A DNA stretch of 64,000 nucleotides, taken from NCBI RefSeq assembly GCF_036250675.1, contig NZ_CP109592.1, positions 9,845,706 through 9,909,705 on the forward strand. The letters run 5' to 3'. This DNA is from Streptomyces sp. NBC_01689 (GTDB lineage Bacteria; Actinomycetota; Actinomycetes; Streptomycetales; Streptomycetaceae). Both the position numbers and the translations under genes were made by a program. How positions within the stretch are numbered: the stretch's first letter is position 1; each line of letters starts with the position of its first letter. A model generated the notes under the pieces. That model made no database searches and was not told the origin of the DNA. It saw nothing but the letters and a program-made list of their open reading frames with translations. This document shows, piece after piece, positions 51,803 to 61,068 of the stretch.

Positions 51803-53131
51803 TCAGTGGTTGCGGAACGGTGCCCAGGGATCGGGGAGGGGAGCGCTTGGGTCTTCACCTTCGGTGGACAGTCCGACGTAGGCGCGTAGGGCGGGGCGGG
51901 TACCGGGGAGGCCGTACTGGGTGAACCGCTCGTGGAGGTCTGAGCCGAACGGCACGGGCTGGAAGTCCGCGGCGGTCAGCAGCTCGGCCAGGACCCTCAG
52001 CAACTCCCGGCGTCCTGGGGAGAGCTCGGCGAACACCGGTACGGTGTCCGCGGGGTCGAACAAGGCTTCCAGCAGGTTCTCGACGCGGACGGCCAGCGGG
52101 CGGGGCACGACTCCGGTCTCCTCGATACGGGGCAGGGCGCGGACGATCTCCAGGAGGACCCCGTCCGGGTCCTCGGCGGCGCCCATCAGGTGCAGCAGAC
52201 TGCGGACGGTGTAGCTGTGCAGGTCGCCCGCGTGGTGGGCGGTAGGGGTCTCGGGGGCCGGCCCGGCGCCGAAGGCCGCCAGCTCGGCGGCGATGCGCTC
52301 CGCCGGCGGCAGGCCGGGCGCGGTGGCCGGGTGTGCGGCCAGCAAACGGGTCAGGGCGGTGGCGGCGGCCCAGCGCGGCAAGGGGTGCTCGTGGTCGAGG
52401 TGGTGCCGGAGTCGGCCGTGCGGGTCGTGGTCGGCGATCAGCCCGACCGCGATGAGGACCGTGGCGACGCAGACGGGGTCCCGCTCGCCGTCGAGGCAGG
52501 CCAGCAATGGGAGCAGCGTGGCGTCGGCCTCCTCGGGGAACCAGCCGAGGAGGTACGCGGTCTTGGTGCGGATTTCCGGGTCCCGGTTGCCGAGCAGTTC
52601 GAGCAGGACGGGAAGCTGGGCGCGGACCGCATCATAGGAGCGCAGTGCGCCCTCGCGGGCGTCGACGGGGTGCCCCGCCGCACAGTACGCCCGTCCCTCG
52701 CGCAGGTTCTTCAGCCGCTTCTCGTCGGTCTCGGCGGCGATCTGCCCGTCGTACCAGCGCAGATTGTCTTCGGGGCTGATGGCTGCGGCGCGCCACGCGA
52801 CGGTGTCGATGCCGAGCGGGAGGTCGTACTCGTCGTGCCAGTCAACGGCCAGACGGGTCAGCAGCAGCAGCGCGTCGGCCCGGGCGCCTGCCGGGCCCGC
52901 GGCAGCGATTCGGGTGAGGAACGGCACGGCGTACGGAGAGGCCGAGTATCGGGTGCCCTGGTGGAAGATGTTGCTGAACAGGCTGCGGATGGCGCTCTCC
53001 CGGGCCTCCTGGTCCGGCCCGCACACCGTCCGGAGCTGGCCGGGCACGTCCTCGGCGCTGCCGTAGGCATGTCCCAGGGCTGCCCAGTCGATGTCGTCCA
53101 GCCCTGCCAGGAGATCGTCGGATCGCTTCAT
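51803..53131 (-). CDS. HEAT-repeat protein, 442 aa
   Basis: The protein is built of helical HEAT-like repeats, for instance ALRSYDAVRAQLPVLLELLG, NRDPEIRTKTAYLLGWFPEE, ADATLLPLLACLDGERDPVC and PLPRWAAATALTRLLAAHPA. It would act as a protein- or nucleic-acid-binding scaffold. The N-terminus (LLAGLDDIDWAALGHAYGSA) is characteristic of a family frequent in streptomycetes; no catalytic motif is seen. ATG 53131 was chosen; frame continues upstream without better start. A decayed copy of its C-terminal third lies at 18999-19390. It is a single gene convergent with nothing nearby. Confidence 0.85.
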   Translation of the reverse strand: MKRSDDLLAGLDDIDWAALGHAYGSAEDVPGQLRTVCGPDQEARESAIRSLFSNIFHQGTRYSASPYAVPFLTRIAAAGPAGARADALLLLTRLAVDWHDEYDLPLGIDTVAWRAAAISPEDNLRWYDGQIAAETDEKRLKNLREGRAYCAAGHPVDAREGALRSYDAVRAQLPVLLELLGNRDPEIRTKTAYLLGWFPEEADATLLPLLACLDGERDPVCVATVLIAVGLIADHDPHGRLRHHLDHEHPLPRWAAATALTRLLAAHPATAPGLPPAERIAAELAAFGAGPAPETPTAHHAGDLHSYTVRSLLHLMGAAEDPDGVLLEIVRALPRIEETGVVPRPLAVRVENLLEALFDPADTVPVFAELSPGRRELLRVLAELLTAADFQPVPFGSDLHERFTQYGLPGTRPALRAYVGLSTEGEDPSAPLPDPWAPFRNH

Positions 53132-53508
53132 GATCCGTATGCTCGCAGGGACCGCTGACACCGATCCCGCAGGCGAGCTGTCTCCTTGAACCCAGCGGTC
53201 AAACTCACCTGTCAATCAGTCAAGATCGCCCGTCAAAGGACGGTGAGCGTGGTTCCGGCGGCCGGGATCATGTGTTTGTCGCGCCCCCGGGTTGGGGCCG
53301 TACTGCTGAACGTTCGTCCGCCGTGGGAGAAGGAACTCGCAGGTCCCGTAGCAGCGCTGCGACCTCGGTCATTTTCCAGGCGCGCTCGCGTACCTGCTCT
53401 CCCGGCTCCACGGTTTCCAGGAGCAGGCAGGGGTACGGCCGGCGGCCACCGTTGAGCCGTCAGTGTCCTTTCGCCTGCTGACGATCAACGGTGGCCGCAC
53501 TGTGGGCA
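53132..53508. other. 0.38-kb spacer
   Basis: This stretch has no gene. CTGTCAATCAGTCAAGATCGCC and similar GTCAAA-type words (53205-53240) recur around CCTGTCAA/CCGTCAA, as they do upstream near 51705-51740 (TTTGACAGGTG), giving a loose repeat flanking the HEAT-repeat gene. Confidence 0.35.
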
Positions 53509-54786
53509 TCAGCCAGGCGTATCGGCGGTCTCGGCCGTGTCGGTGGCCTGCCGCTGTGGAAGTGCGCCCGCTGGTGGCGCCTGCCGCACTGCACGGTTGG
53601 CAGTGGTGAGGAGGGCCAGGATGAGAAGCCATCCGCCGCAGACCCAGACAAGCGGCTTGGAACCCAGCGTGGTGATCAGCGCGCCGCCTGCGAGCGTGCC
53701 GATCGACAAGGCTCCCGTGGTGAGCGTGGAGACTGCGCTCGTTGCCCGGCCGCGCAGCTCATCGGGGGTGATGGCCAGTTGGTGGGTGGTCATGGCCACG
53801 GCATAGACCGGAGCCACCAACGACTCCGCGGCTGCGACCGCTGCCAGTGTCAGCGGGTTGGGCGCGAGAGCGTACAGCGGGAACATCAGTGCCTCCAGCC
53901 ACAGCATCACCACGGCGATGCGGCCCAGCGGAAAGCGGCGCGTGACCCTGTCCGAGACCAGCGCCCCCGCCATGGCGCCAACGGCCGCGCCGCTGAAGAT
54001 GAGGCCGATCCACAGTGGCGAGGCTCCCGCCTGCCGGGCGAGGGTGATGATCAACAGGTAGCCGGCGCCGTAGCGCACTTTGTCAGCGGCCGAGACGAGA
54101 GTGAGGAAGCGGATGACCGGCTGGCGCCAGAGCCAGCCGATGCCTTCTCGGATCTCGGTGGTTAGAGGCGATGTTGTCCGAACGTCCTGTCGGTCCACTT
54201 GGAATCGAGCGCGCATCAGGCGCAGCGAGGCCGCTGACACCGCGAAGGAGACCGCGTTGAGGGTGAATGGCACAGTCCGGCCGACGGCGTAGAGCGCGCC
54301 GGCGAGTGGGGCCCCGAAGATGCCCACCGCGCCGGCGGCGGACTGCGAGTAGCCGAGCGCAGCGGACAGCTGTCGAGGACCAACCACGTTGGGCAGCGCG
54401 GCTGTGTTCGCCACCTGGAAGAGAGTGGTCAGGACCCCGGCAAGCAGCGCTGTCGCATACAGCTGGGGCAGGGTGAGCCTGTTCAGCCAGAGTGCGACGG
54501 CGACGCCGGCGGTGAGTACGGCCCGGCCAACCTCACACCAGATCATGGTGGCCTTACGGTCCCACCGGTCGACCAGGGCGCCGGCAATCAGGCCGAACAG
54601 CAGGAAGGAAAGGGTGCCCAGGCCGAGTACGTACCCGGCTTGAGTGGCCGACCCGGTAAGGGCCAGCACGATCAGCGGCAAGGCCATGAAGTGAGCCTGG
54701 TCGCCGACAGCAGAGACCAACTGGCCGCTCAGTAGCAGCGAGAAGTCCCGATTCCGGAACAGGCCGGGATCGCGAAGAGTATTCAA
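53509..54786 (-). CDS. MFS transporter (putative drug efflux)
   Basis: This 425-aa membrane protein has 12 predicted helices and belongs to the MFS group related to macrolide-type exporters. The N-terminus is RNRDFSLLLSGQLVSAVGDQ, the loop 2-3 motif reads GALVDRWDRKATMI, and the second half has SDRVTRRFPLGRIAVVMLWL. It probably exports a small hydrophobic compound. TTG 54786 is the start, with ACGGAG ten bases upstream. The inverted repeat GTTACG-CTC-CGTAAC overlaps this leader, so expression is probably repressor-controlled. Confidence 0.88.
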   Translation of the reverse strand: MNTLRDPGLFRNRDFSLLLSGQLVSAVGDQAHFMALPLIVLALTGSATQAGYVLGLGTLSFLLFGLIAGALVDRWDRKATMIWCEVGRAVLTAGVAVALWLNRLTLPQLYATALLAGVLTTLFQVANTAALPNVVGPRQLSAALGYSQSAAGAVGIFGAPLAGALYAVGRTVPFTLNAVSFAVSAASLRLMRARFQVDRQDVRTTSPLTTEIREGIGWLWRQPVIRFLTLVSAADKVRYGAGYLLIITLARQAGASPLWIGLIFSGAAVGAMAGALVSDRVTRRFPLGRIAVVMLWLEALMFPLYALAPNPLTLAAVAAAESLVAPVYAVAMTTHQLAITPDELRGRATSAVSTLTTGALSIGTLAGGALITTLGSKPLVWVCGGWLLILALLTTANRAVRQAPPAGALPQRQATDTAETADTPG

Positions 54787-54790
54787 TTCA

Positions 54791-54805
54791 GTTACGCTCC
54801 GTAAC
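54791..54805. promoter_or_regulatory. Operator-like inverted repeat in MFS leader
   Basis: GTTACG-CTC-CGTAAC, 5 bp upstream of the TTG start, overlaps the ribosome site. A further CGTAAC half-site occurs at about 54855. A TetR/MarR-type repressor site would fit, although no regulator gene is adjacent. Confidence 0.5.
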
Positions 54806-55456
54806 AGCTCGTGGACACACGGGTGACGTCGAAGCTGGTGTCCGAGCTAAGAAACACGAGGCGTAACAGACATGTGCGAACCGTAGCCAGAGCGCGGGCC
54901 GGACTGCAATCCGGTTTTCGAGATAGCCGTACGACCCGGCAGGCAGGCAACCGTGGGTCGCCGCCGCGCTGTTGCCCGGGTGCGGGCGTGAGGTCTGTAC
55001 GGGTACCTGGTGGCGCCCCGGCGGGCACGGGCGTGCCGGTGATCATCGGTGCTGCGAGTGCGCTCTGCGCATCGGTCGCGCGCACCGCCGGCAGGTCGTG
55101 GTCGGGGTGGTGTGGCTGCTGGTGTGATCCGGTAGGGCGTCGACCGTTCCCCCTGCCGTCTTCCCTACCGATCCCCCTGCCAACTCCCCTACCGGCAGGC
55201 GCAGTAGCCTCACAGTCATTCGTGCAGGTCAGCCTCTTTGACCGGGCCCGACCGTGGGTCCCGACAACCCTCTCTCCTCATCCTCCTGTCCACCCGCCTT
55301 GTGATTGATGTCAGCGGCAGGTGGCAGGGTGGATGCGGCGTTGAGTCGATCGGGTTTGCGCGCATCCGTCCATATCCGGCCCGGCCTGGCGCGGCCGGTC
55401 CGTGGCGCCTGTCGGCGCCGTGGGCGGTGAGACGGGGGCGGGGAGGGGTGTGGGGT
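54806..55456. other. 0.65-kb spacer with short direct repeats
   Basis: No gene is supported. Around 55150-55200 the words CCCCCTGCC and CCCTACCG alternate (TTCCCTACCGATCCCCCTGC, then AACTCCCCTACCGG), a small iteron-like direct repeat array upstream of the replication-relaxation gene. Confidence 0.4.
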
Positions 55457-56848
55457 GTGGGTGGTTCGCTGACGTATCCGTACGGGTCGACCAGCTTGGT
55501 GCGCGGGCACGTGCTCGCGGCGCTGGGTGTGCTGAAGGTGGCGAGCGCGGATCAGATCCGCCGGCTGACCTGTCCCGGCCACAAGGACAGCAAGGGCGTG
55601 CGCAACGCCTGCCTCGATCTCGCCAAGCACGGGCTGACGCAGTCGGACGGCTACGCCCGGGACGGGCAGAAGCTGTGGGGCCTGACCACCCTCGGCCTGA
55701 CCGCCGCAGCCGAGACTCTCGGACGTCCTGCTGCGGACATGGGCGGCACCGCACGCGGAGCGGCCCGCTCGGGGGCCCCGCACGCGATGGCCGTCAATGA
55801 AACCGTCATCGCCCTCACCGGCACCCAGCCCGTCCCCACCCGCCCAATCCTGCGCACCACCCCAACCCCCGGGACACTCGCGGGATCCGGCACGGCGGCC
55901 GCGTCGCCGGTTCCGGCGGGGTTCGGGTCGGTGACGTCGTGGGCGACGGAGGTCGTGCACCCCATGCCCGGCGCGAGCCGGACCCGCGCCTCGGTGCGCA
56001 CGGACGCCGTCCTGCGGGCTGCGGAGGACGGCCTGCCCGCGCTGCTGGTGGAGGTGGACCGGTGCACGGAGGCCGACGACGTCCTGGCGGCCAAGTTCGC
56101 CCGCTACCGCGAGTTCTTCCGTGTACAGGTGAAGGACCACTCCGTCGCCGTGTCCCACGGGGGCCAGCACGTGCCGTTGTGGGAGAGCTTCTACCCGCCG
56201 ACCGGCCGCGACGGGTATCCGCCGATCGCGGTGGTCTTCGACCCCGGCACCAGGCTGGGAGAGCAAGCGCTCAAGAACCGGATGAACCGGGTCTTGGAGC
56301 TGACCCGCGACCACTGGTCGGGCAAGTATGAGAGGCGCGGCGGATACGGCGGTGAGGAGCCGGACGGCTACGTCGACTACAAAGATGCCATCCCGGTCCT
56401 GTTCACCACCCTGACCCGCCTCCAGGACTCCGGCCCACAAGCCGCGGTGTGGTGGCGCTGCGGACACCGCAGCTGGGAAACCCTCACCGACGCCCTCGAC
56501 AACCCCCGCGACGTCCGCGCCTGGCGCCGCCGTGAAAGGGAACGCCACAAAGCCCGGCAAGCCCGGGAAGCGAGGGAGCGAGAGGAGCGGCGGCCGGCTG
56601 CCAACGAAGGTTGGGACGGGCCGCGCGTGCCCGAACAGCCCGAACCCGCGACCCCGCCCTGCCAGACCTGCGGCGGCCCGCTCGGGGGGCTGGGCATTGA
56701 CGATCCTTCCGCCTCGCCGCCGGACGGCCGTAACTGCGCATCCTGTCGCGACGTCGATGCAGCCATACAACCCCCGATGGGGCTGTTCAAAGCCCTCTTC
56801 GGCCGCCCCGACAAGGACACCCCACCCCAGCCCCCGACCGGGCTGTAA
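55457..56848 (+). CDS. Replication-relaxation family protein
   Basis: This protein of about 463 aa belongs to the replication-relaxation (Replic_Relax) group found on actinomycete plasmids and chromosome arms. Typical segments are STSLVRGHVLAALGVLKVAS, ADQIRRLTCPGHKDSKGVRN, KLWGLTTLGLTAAAETLGRP and the catalytic-like TDAVLRAAEDGLPALLVEVD, RCTEADDVLAAKFARYREFF. These have a winged-helix then a nuclease-like fold. A C-terminal zinc pair (CQTCGG...CASC) is present. GTG 55457 is chosen because GGGGAGG lies nine bases upstream; the open frame extends further with non-coding-like sequence. It likely derives from a plasmid replication or mobilisation module. Confidence 0.82.
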   Translation: MGGSLTYPYGSTSLVRGHVLAALGVLKVASADQIRRLTCPGHKDSKGVRNACLDLAKHGLTQSDGYARDGQKLWGLTTLGLTAAAETLGRPAADMGGTARGAARSGAPHAMAVNETVIALTGTQPVPTRPILRTTPTPGTLAGSGTAAASPVPAGFGSVTSWATEVVHPMPGASRTRASVRTDAVLRAAEDGLPALLVEVDRCTEADDVLAAKFARYREFFRVQVKDHSVAVSHGGQHVPLWESFYPPTGRDGYPPIAVVFDPGTRLGEQALKNRMNRVLELTRDHWSGKYERRGGYGGEEPDGYVDYKDAIPVLFTTLTRLQDSGPQAAVWWRCGHRSWETLTDALDNPRDVRAWRRRERERHKARQAREAREREERRPAANEGWDGPRVPEQPEPATPPCQTCGGPLGGLGIDDPSASPPDGRNCASCRDVDAAIQPPMGLFKALFGRPDKDTPPQPPTGL

Positions 56849-56992
56849 AGGGGGCCTTGAACTGGCCGCCGGCAGACGGCCGTTGAGCAGCACACTCACA
56901 CACAAAGCCCCTGCGGCCTGTACAACGATGATCCAGGAGCCCCACTACCCGGGGGGCGTCATCTGCCGTGCGCAGTCGTTTCGCCCCCCCCC

Positions 56993-58479
56993 GTTATGTT
57001 TTCCGCGGTCCTGCAAGAGGGCCGCTGGCCTCCGGGCCCGGCATGGCTGTTCCCCCCTGTCGAACCGATGACCTGGGGGGTGGTGCCACCGGGCCCGAGA
57101 GGCGCCGTTGGAGACGCTGATCAGAGGTCCGGCCACCGTCCGGTCCGGCGCAATGCCGGGCAGTTCGCGGGCGGCAGGTCTGCATAACGTGGATGCGCGC
57201 ACGACGCCAACGCCCCGGCCAGCACACACGACATCCGTTCGGGAGGACGGCTTGAACGACAGCGACGAGACAGACGTCTTCCTCGGTTTGGACGTCGGCA
57301 AGACCACCCACCACGGGCACGGGCTCACCCCGGCCGGCAAGAAGGTCTTCGACAAGCAGCTGCCCAACACCGAACCGAAGCTGCGGGACGTCTTCGAGAA
57401 GCTGAAGACCAAGTTCGGCACCGTCCTGGTGATCGTCGACCAGCCCGCCTCCATCGGCGCCCTCCCGCTGACGGTCGCCCGGGACACCGGCTGCAAGGTC
57501 GCCTATCTGCCCGGCCTGGCCATGCGGCGGATCGCCGACCTCTACCCCGGCGAGGCGAAAACCGACGCGAAGGACGCCGCGGTGATTGCGGACGCGGCCC
57601 GCACCATGCCGCACACCCTGCGCTCGCTGGAACTCACCGACGAGATCACAGCCGAGCTGACCGTGCTCGTCGGCTTCGACCAGGACCTCGCCGCCGAGGC
57701 CACCCGCACATCCAACAGGATCCGCGGCCTGCTCACCCAGTTCCACCCCAGCCTCGAGCGGGTCCTCGGCCCACGCCTGGACCACAGCGCCGTGACCTGG
57801 CTGCTGGAACGCTACGGATCTCCGGCGGCCCTGCGGAAAGCTGGGCGACGCAAGCTTGTTGAAGTGATCCGGCCCAAGGCCCCGCGCATGGCGACACGCC
57901 TGATCGACGACGTCTTCGACGCACTCGACGAGCAGACCGTCGTGGTCCCGGGCACCGGCACCCTCGACATCGTGATCCCATCCCTGGCCCGCTCGCTCGG
58001 CGCCGTTCACGAACAAAGACGGGCGGCACAAGCCCAGATCACAGCCCTGCTGGAGGATCACCCTCTTTCCAAGGTCCTGACGTCGCTGCCCGGCGTCGGC
58101 GTCAGGACCGCCGCTGCATTGCTGGTCACCGTCGGCGACGGAACCAGCTTCCCCACCGCCGCCCATCTGGCCTCCTACGCCGGCCTCGCCCCGACAACAA
58201 AGTCGTCGGGGACCTCGATCCACGGCGAACACGCGCCCAGAGGCGGCAACCGGCAGCTCAAACGCGCGATGTTCCTGTCCGCGTTCGCCGCTCTGCACGA
58301 TCCCGCCTCCCGCACCTACTACGACAAATGCCGCACCAGAGGAAAGACCCACACGCAAGCCCTCCTCCGGCTCGCCCGACAACGCATCAACGTGCTCTTC
58401 GCCATGCTCCGCGACGGCACCTTCTACGAACCCAGAACCCCACGCCTCGCTTGACCAAAGACATAGAGGCACCCCCCCC
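56993..58479 (+). mobile_element. IS110-family insertion sequence
   Basis: The transposase gene is flanked by long C-tracts (nine C at 56984-56992, eight C at 58472-58479) that may be the insertion core and element ends, as IS110 elements lack inverted repeats. The 250-bp left non-coding part contains GC-rich hairpins (for instance GGGGTGGTGCCACC-type repeats around 57076-57095). This is where IS110-group elements are known to encode a bridge RNA that guides target choice. Exact ends are inferred. Confidence 0.6.
57252..58454 (+). CDS. IS110-family transposase/recombinase, intact
   Basis: This 400-aa enzyme has the N-terminal DEDD RuvC-like domain (FLGLDVGKTTH with Asp14; IVDQPAS with Asp63 where Glu is common; EAKTDAKDAAVIADAAR with Asp105 and Asp108). 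It also has the C-terminal Tnp_20/IS116 domain (LTSLPGVGVRTAAALLVTVG, HLASYAGLAPTTKSSG, GNRQLKRAMFLSAFAALHDP) with the candidate Ser nucleophile. TTG 57252 follows GGGAGGACGGC. Length is normal and no disruption is seen, so the element may be active. Confidence 0.94.
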   Translation: MNDSDETDVFLGLDVGKTTHHGHGLTPAGKKVFDKQLPNTEPKLRDVFEKLKTKFGTVLVIVDQPASIGALPLTVARDTGCKVAYLPGLAMRRIADLYPGEAKTDAKDAAVIADAARTMPHTLRSLELTDEITAELTVLVGFDQDLAAEATRTSNRIRGLLTQFHPSLERVLGPRLDHSAVTWLLERYGSPAALRKAGRRKLVEVIRPKAPRMATRLIDDVFDALDEQTVVVPGTGTLDIVIPSLARSLGAVHEQRRAAQAQITALLEDHPLSKVLTSLPGVGVRTAAALLVTVGDGTSFPTAAHLASYAGLAPTTKSSGTSIHGEHAPRGGNRQLKRAMFLSAFAALHDPASRTYYDKCRTRGKTHTQALLRLARQRINVLFAMLRDGTFYEPRTPRLA

Positions 58480-59059
58480 GCCGGCGGCTGCGCACGGCGT
58501 CCCTTGCCGTCCGGGCGATGCGGTGGCCGAACCCCTCGCCGGCCGCCAGGACATAATCATTCTGGCCGTGCGCAGCCCGTCGTCGTCCGCTCTGGAGGGC
58601 TGCGCACGGCCTCCAGGCCGCTTGAAGCTCGTGAGCCGGGCCGCGGGGTGGGTTCCGGCACCGGGACCCGGTTGGTGCGCCATTCGTGGGGAGGTGGTCA
58701 GGCGCTGCTGTGCCAACGGGGGAATGGATCATAGAGTCACGGCCGGGAGGGATAATCCCCCTCCACGACCATCAGAGCCGCCGAAACCGGCCGTCATTCA
58801 GTCGCCCCGTCGAACACAGCACGCTCTGCGGACCGTGTCACGATGCTGCTGGGTGCCGGTCCTGCACTGCACACGGCACCCCTCGCCGTGCGCGGCCTCA
58901 GCCCCCCCGAGCAGGCCGCGCACGGTGTCCCCGCACCCGAGTGGGCCTGGCAGTCCCGTCCGTCCTGTCTGTTCACGAGTCGCTTCCGACGTGACGCCGC
59001 CCCGGGACCGGGGGGGATGGGGCACTGAGGTTTGGCCGCGTCGGGTACGGACCGGGCCG
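58480..59059. other. 0.58-kb spacer without recognisable gene
   Basis: Open frames here lack ribosome sites and family signals. No strong repeats or hairpins are visible apart from scattered GC-rich inverted words. Confidence 0.35.
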
Positions 59060-60049
59060 TCAGCGTGCCGGCGTGGCGAGCAGTGACATGGCTTCTCGCA
59101 GTCGTTTGCATGCCCAGTCGTACTGCTCTGTGCCGGTGTGGGCCCGGTACTCGGTCTCGATGATCTGGATCAGGGCGAGGTGGAGGTTGTACAGCCGCCG
59201 GCGGGTCAGCTGTGTGTGGGTCAGCGGCTGGTGGCCGTAACCCCTGAGGAAGGCTGTGGAGTCTCCGAACGCGCCCGGTTCGCTCCCGGCGAAGCCGAAC
59301 TCCATCAGTGGGTCACCGTAGAAGGCCCGCTCGTGGTCGAGGATCGCCACGATCCGGCCGTCGCGCACCATGCAGTTGCCTGGCCACAGATCCCACTCGA
59401 CGAACCGGGACTCGGTCACCTCGTCCAGTGCATCGGCGTGTGCTGAGACGGCGTGGCGGACGGCGTGGTAGCCGTGGGGGAGGACGACGGCCCGTCGCTC
59501 GCCGTCGTCCAGCAGTTCCTCGACCATCCGCAGGAAGGCCGCACGCCACGTGTTCTCGCCTGGTCCGGCCAGCGGGCCGAAGGCGGTGCCGGGGATGGCG
59601 TTGAGCTGCCGCGTGATCGCGCCGAGCGCCTCGTCGTAGGCGTCGAGTTCCGTCTTGGCCAGGGTGTCGCTGATGACGTTGAGGTTGTCCGCGTCGACGT
59701 ACGACATGAAGAAGTAGTCGGCGTCGCAGACCTCGTGGGTCCGGTCGGTGAAGTGCACAGTGGGCACCGGGACTTCGGTGTGCTCCCGGATCAGCCGCAG
59801 TGCCTGCAGCTCGGTGGCCATGGCGCCACGTTCGTAGGTCATGACTTCGACGTCCGGCGGCGGCGCGATTTTCAAAACGACGTCTGTGCCGGAGCGCAGC
59901 CGGATCCGGTAGGCCACGTTGAACCAGCCGTGACTCAGTTCGCTGAACCAGTCCTCGTCCGCGTCGCACACCTCGTGGGGACCGTAGGCGCGGGTGACCA
60001 TGGTGCGAAGGGCCGCAGCGGTCTGCCGGTTCTTTGTGATGCTCTCCAT
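59060..60049 (-). CDS. APH-like kinase with altered catalytic loop
   Basis: This 329-aa protein has the APH/kinase fold: ELSHGWFNVAYRIRLRSGTD and VVLKIAPPPDVEVMTYERGA for the N-lobe (Lys in VLKIAPP), YFFMSYVDADNLNVISDTLA in the hinge, and IVAILDHERAFYGDPLMEFG for the metal-binding DxE. The catalytic loop is VEWDLWPGNCMV, so the usual HGD is replaced by EWD while Asp and Asn are kept. It resembles the phosphotransferase family used in streptomycetes for antibiotic or sugar modification. ATG 60049 follows GGAGGG. Its target is unknown. Confidence 0.85.
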   Translation of the reverse strand: MESITKNRQTAAALRTMVTRAYGPHEVCDADEDWFSELSHGWFNVAYRIRLRSGTDVVLKIAPPPDVEVMTYERGAMATELQALRLIREHTEVPVPTVHFTDRTHEVCDADYFFMSYVDADNLNVISDTLAKTELDAYDEALGAITRQLNAIPGTAFGPLAGPGENTWRAAFLRMVEELLDDGERRAVVLPHGYHAVRHAVSAHADALDEVTESRFVEWDLWPGNCMVRDGRIVAILDHERAFYGDPLMEFGFAGSEPGAFGDSTAFLRGYGHQPLTHTQLTRRRLYNLHLALIQIIETEYRAHTGTEQYDWACKRLREAMSLLATPAR

Positions 60050-60262
60050 CAACCCTCCGCCCGAAGCATGATCGGACGGTAGCACCAGCTCTGGACCTCC
60101 GAGCGGCGCTTCCCCAGGCTGGGCGGCCTGTTCCCGGATCCGTCGGTGACGGCCGCGGCGAGTGCGGGGGTGACCTACTTGGTGCGTGTGTCTCGTGTTC
60201 GCGGGCCGGGAGAATCAAGAGCCAAAATGCCATGGCGGTGCCTCATGGAGGGCTGGTAGCAA

Positions 60263-60742
60263 TTGATGATGTCAACTGAAGCTTTTGACTCGATGGAACG
60301 TCTCTTCGCCGAGCGGGCCTGCGGGCGTCTGATCGTCGAGTTTGTGCGCCGCCTTGACCTGGGAGATCCGAGCAGTGTTGCGGACCTCTTCACCCCGGAC
60401 GGGGTGTGGGAGTGGCCTCATGGCGGCCGGAGAGTGGAGGGGCGTGAGGCGCTCCGCAGCTACTTCGGTTCGCGGCCCGTGGACCGGCTGTCGCGTCGTA
60501 TGTCTACGAACATCCTGGTCACGGTAAATTCCGCGTGGGCGGCCACCGCCACCTCTTACTTCGCCACTTACCGGGTCGACGGCTATACCGATGGCATGGT
60601 GCCCCCGAGGCTCCCTGCGAACGTGGGTCACTATGAGGACACATTCCGGAAGGTCGAGGACACTTGGCTCCTCGCCAGCCGGGTCACGCGCCTACCATTC
60701 GGCGCAGAGACGGTGCGTCTCAGCCACCCCGACCAGTCGTGA
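60263..60742 (+). CDS. SnoaL/NTF2-like protein
   Basis: This protein of about 158 aa has the cone-shaped SnoaL/NTF2 fold: RACGRLIVEFVRRLDLGDPS, SVADLFTPDGVWEWPHGGRR and VEGREALRSYFGSRPV for the first half, and VGHYEDTFRKVEDTWLLASR at the end, the classic ketosteroid-isomerase-like tail. Members act as cyclases, isomerases, hydroxylases or binding proteins. TTG 60263 has GGAGGG at the right distance; ATG 60266 or 60269 are alternatives. It is divergent from the APH-like gene with a 213-bp shared promoter region. Confidence 0.82.
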   Translation: MMMSTEAFDSMERLFAERACGRLIVEFVRRLDLGDPSSVADLFTPDGVWEWPHGGRRVEGREALRSYFGSRPVDRLSRRMSTNILVTVNSAWAATATSYFATYRVDGYTDGMVPPRLPANVGHYEDTFRKVEDTWLLASRVTRLPFGAETVRLSHPDQS

Positions 60743-60762
60743 CCGCGGGGGGGCAAGCTGGC

Positions 60763-61042
60763 TTACAGTCCATCTTCTTCCGTGGCCTTGCCCAGACCGC
60801 TGAGGTTTCGCTCGACTTCGTCTACCGCTGCACCGAACAACTGCGACGCCGCCTCGGGCCCCCGGCACACCACCCGTCTCGAGACGTCCCGACGGCGATT
60901 TTCTGCCGAAGGCCCGCTCGATCTCGGCGGCCGGAAATGGCGTTCGCTTGCTCTCGGTGAGCAGATGACGGACGAATTCGCCTGTGGGGTCACCCCCGAG
61001 CAGGGGGTGGCCGTTTTCAGGAAGCGCCATCAAGTCCGCCAC
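60763..61042 (-). pseudogene. Small protein downstream of terminal helicase, probably frameshifted
   Basis: ATG 61042, 27 bp after the helicase stop and co-directional, starts MADLMALPENGHPLLGGDPT, GEFVRHLLTESKRTPFPAAE, IERAFGRK. After about residue 50 the sensible continuation is in another frame (GPEAASQLFGAAVDEVERNL, SGLGKATEEDGL) to the stop at 60763. One base change would give a protein of about 92 aa. It may be the second gene of a helicase operon. Family not recognised. Confidence 0.5.
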
Positions 61043-61068
61043 AACCGTCGACCGACCAGTCCCAGGCT

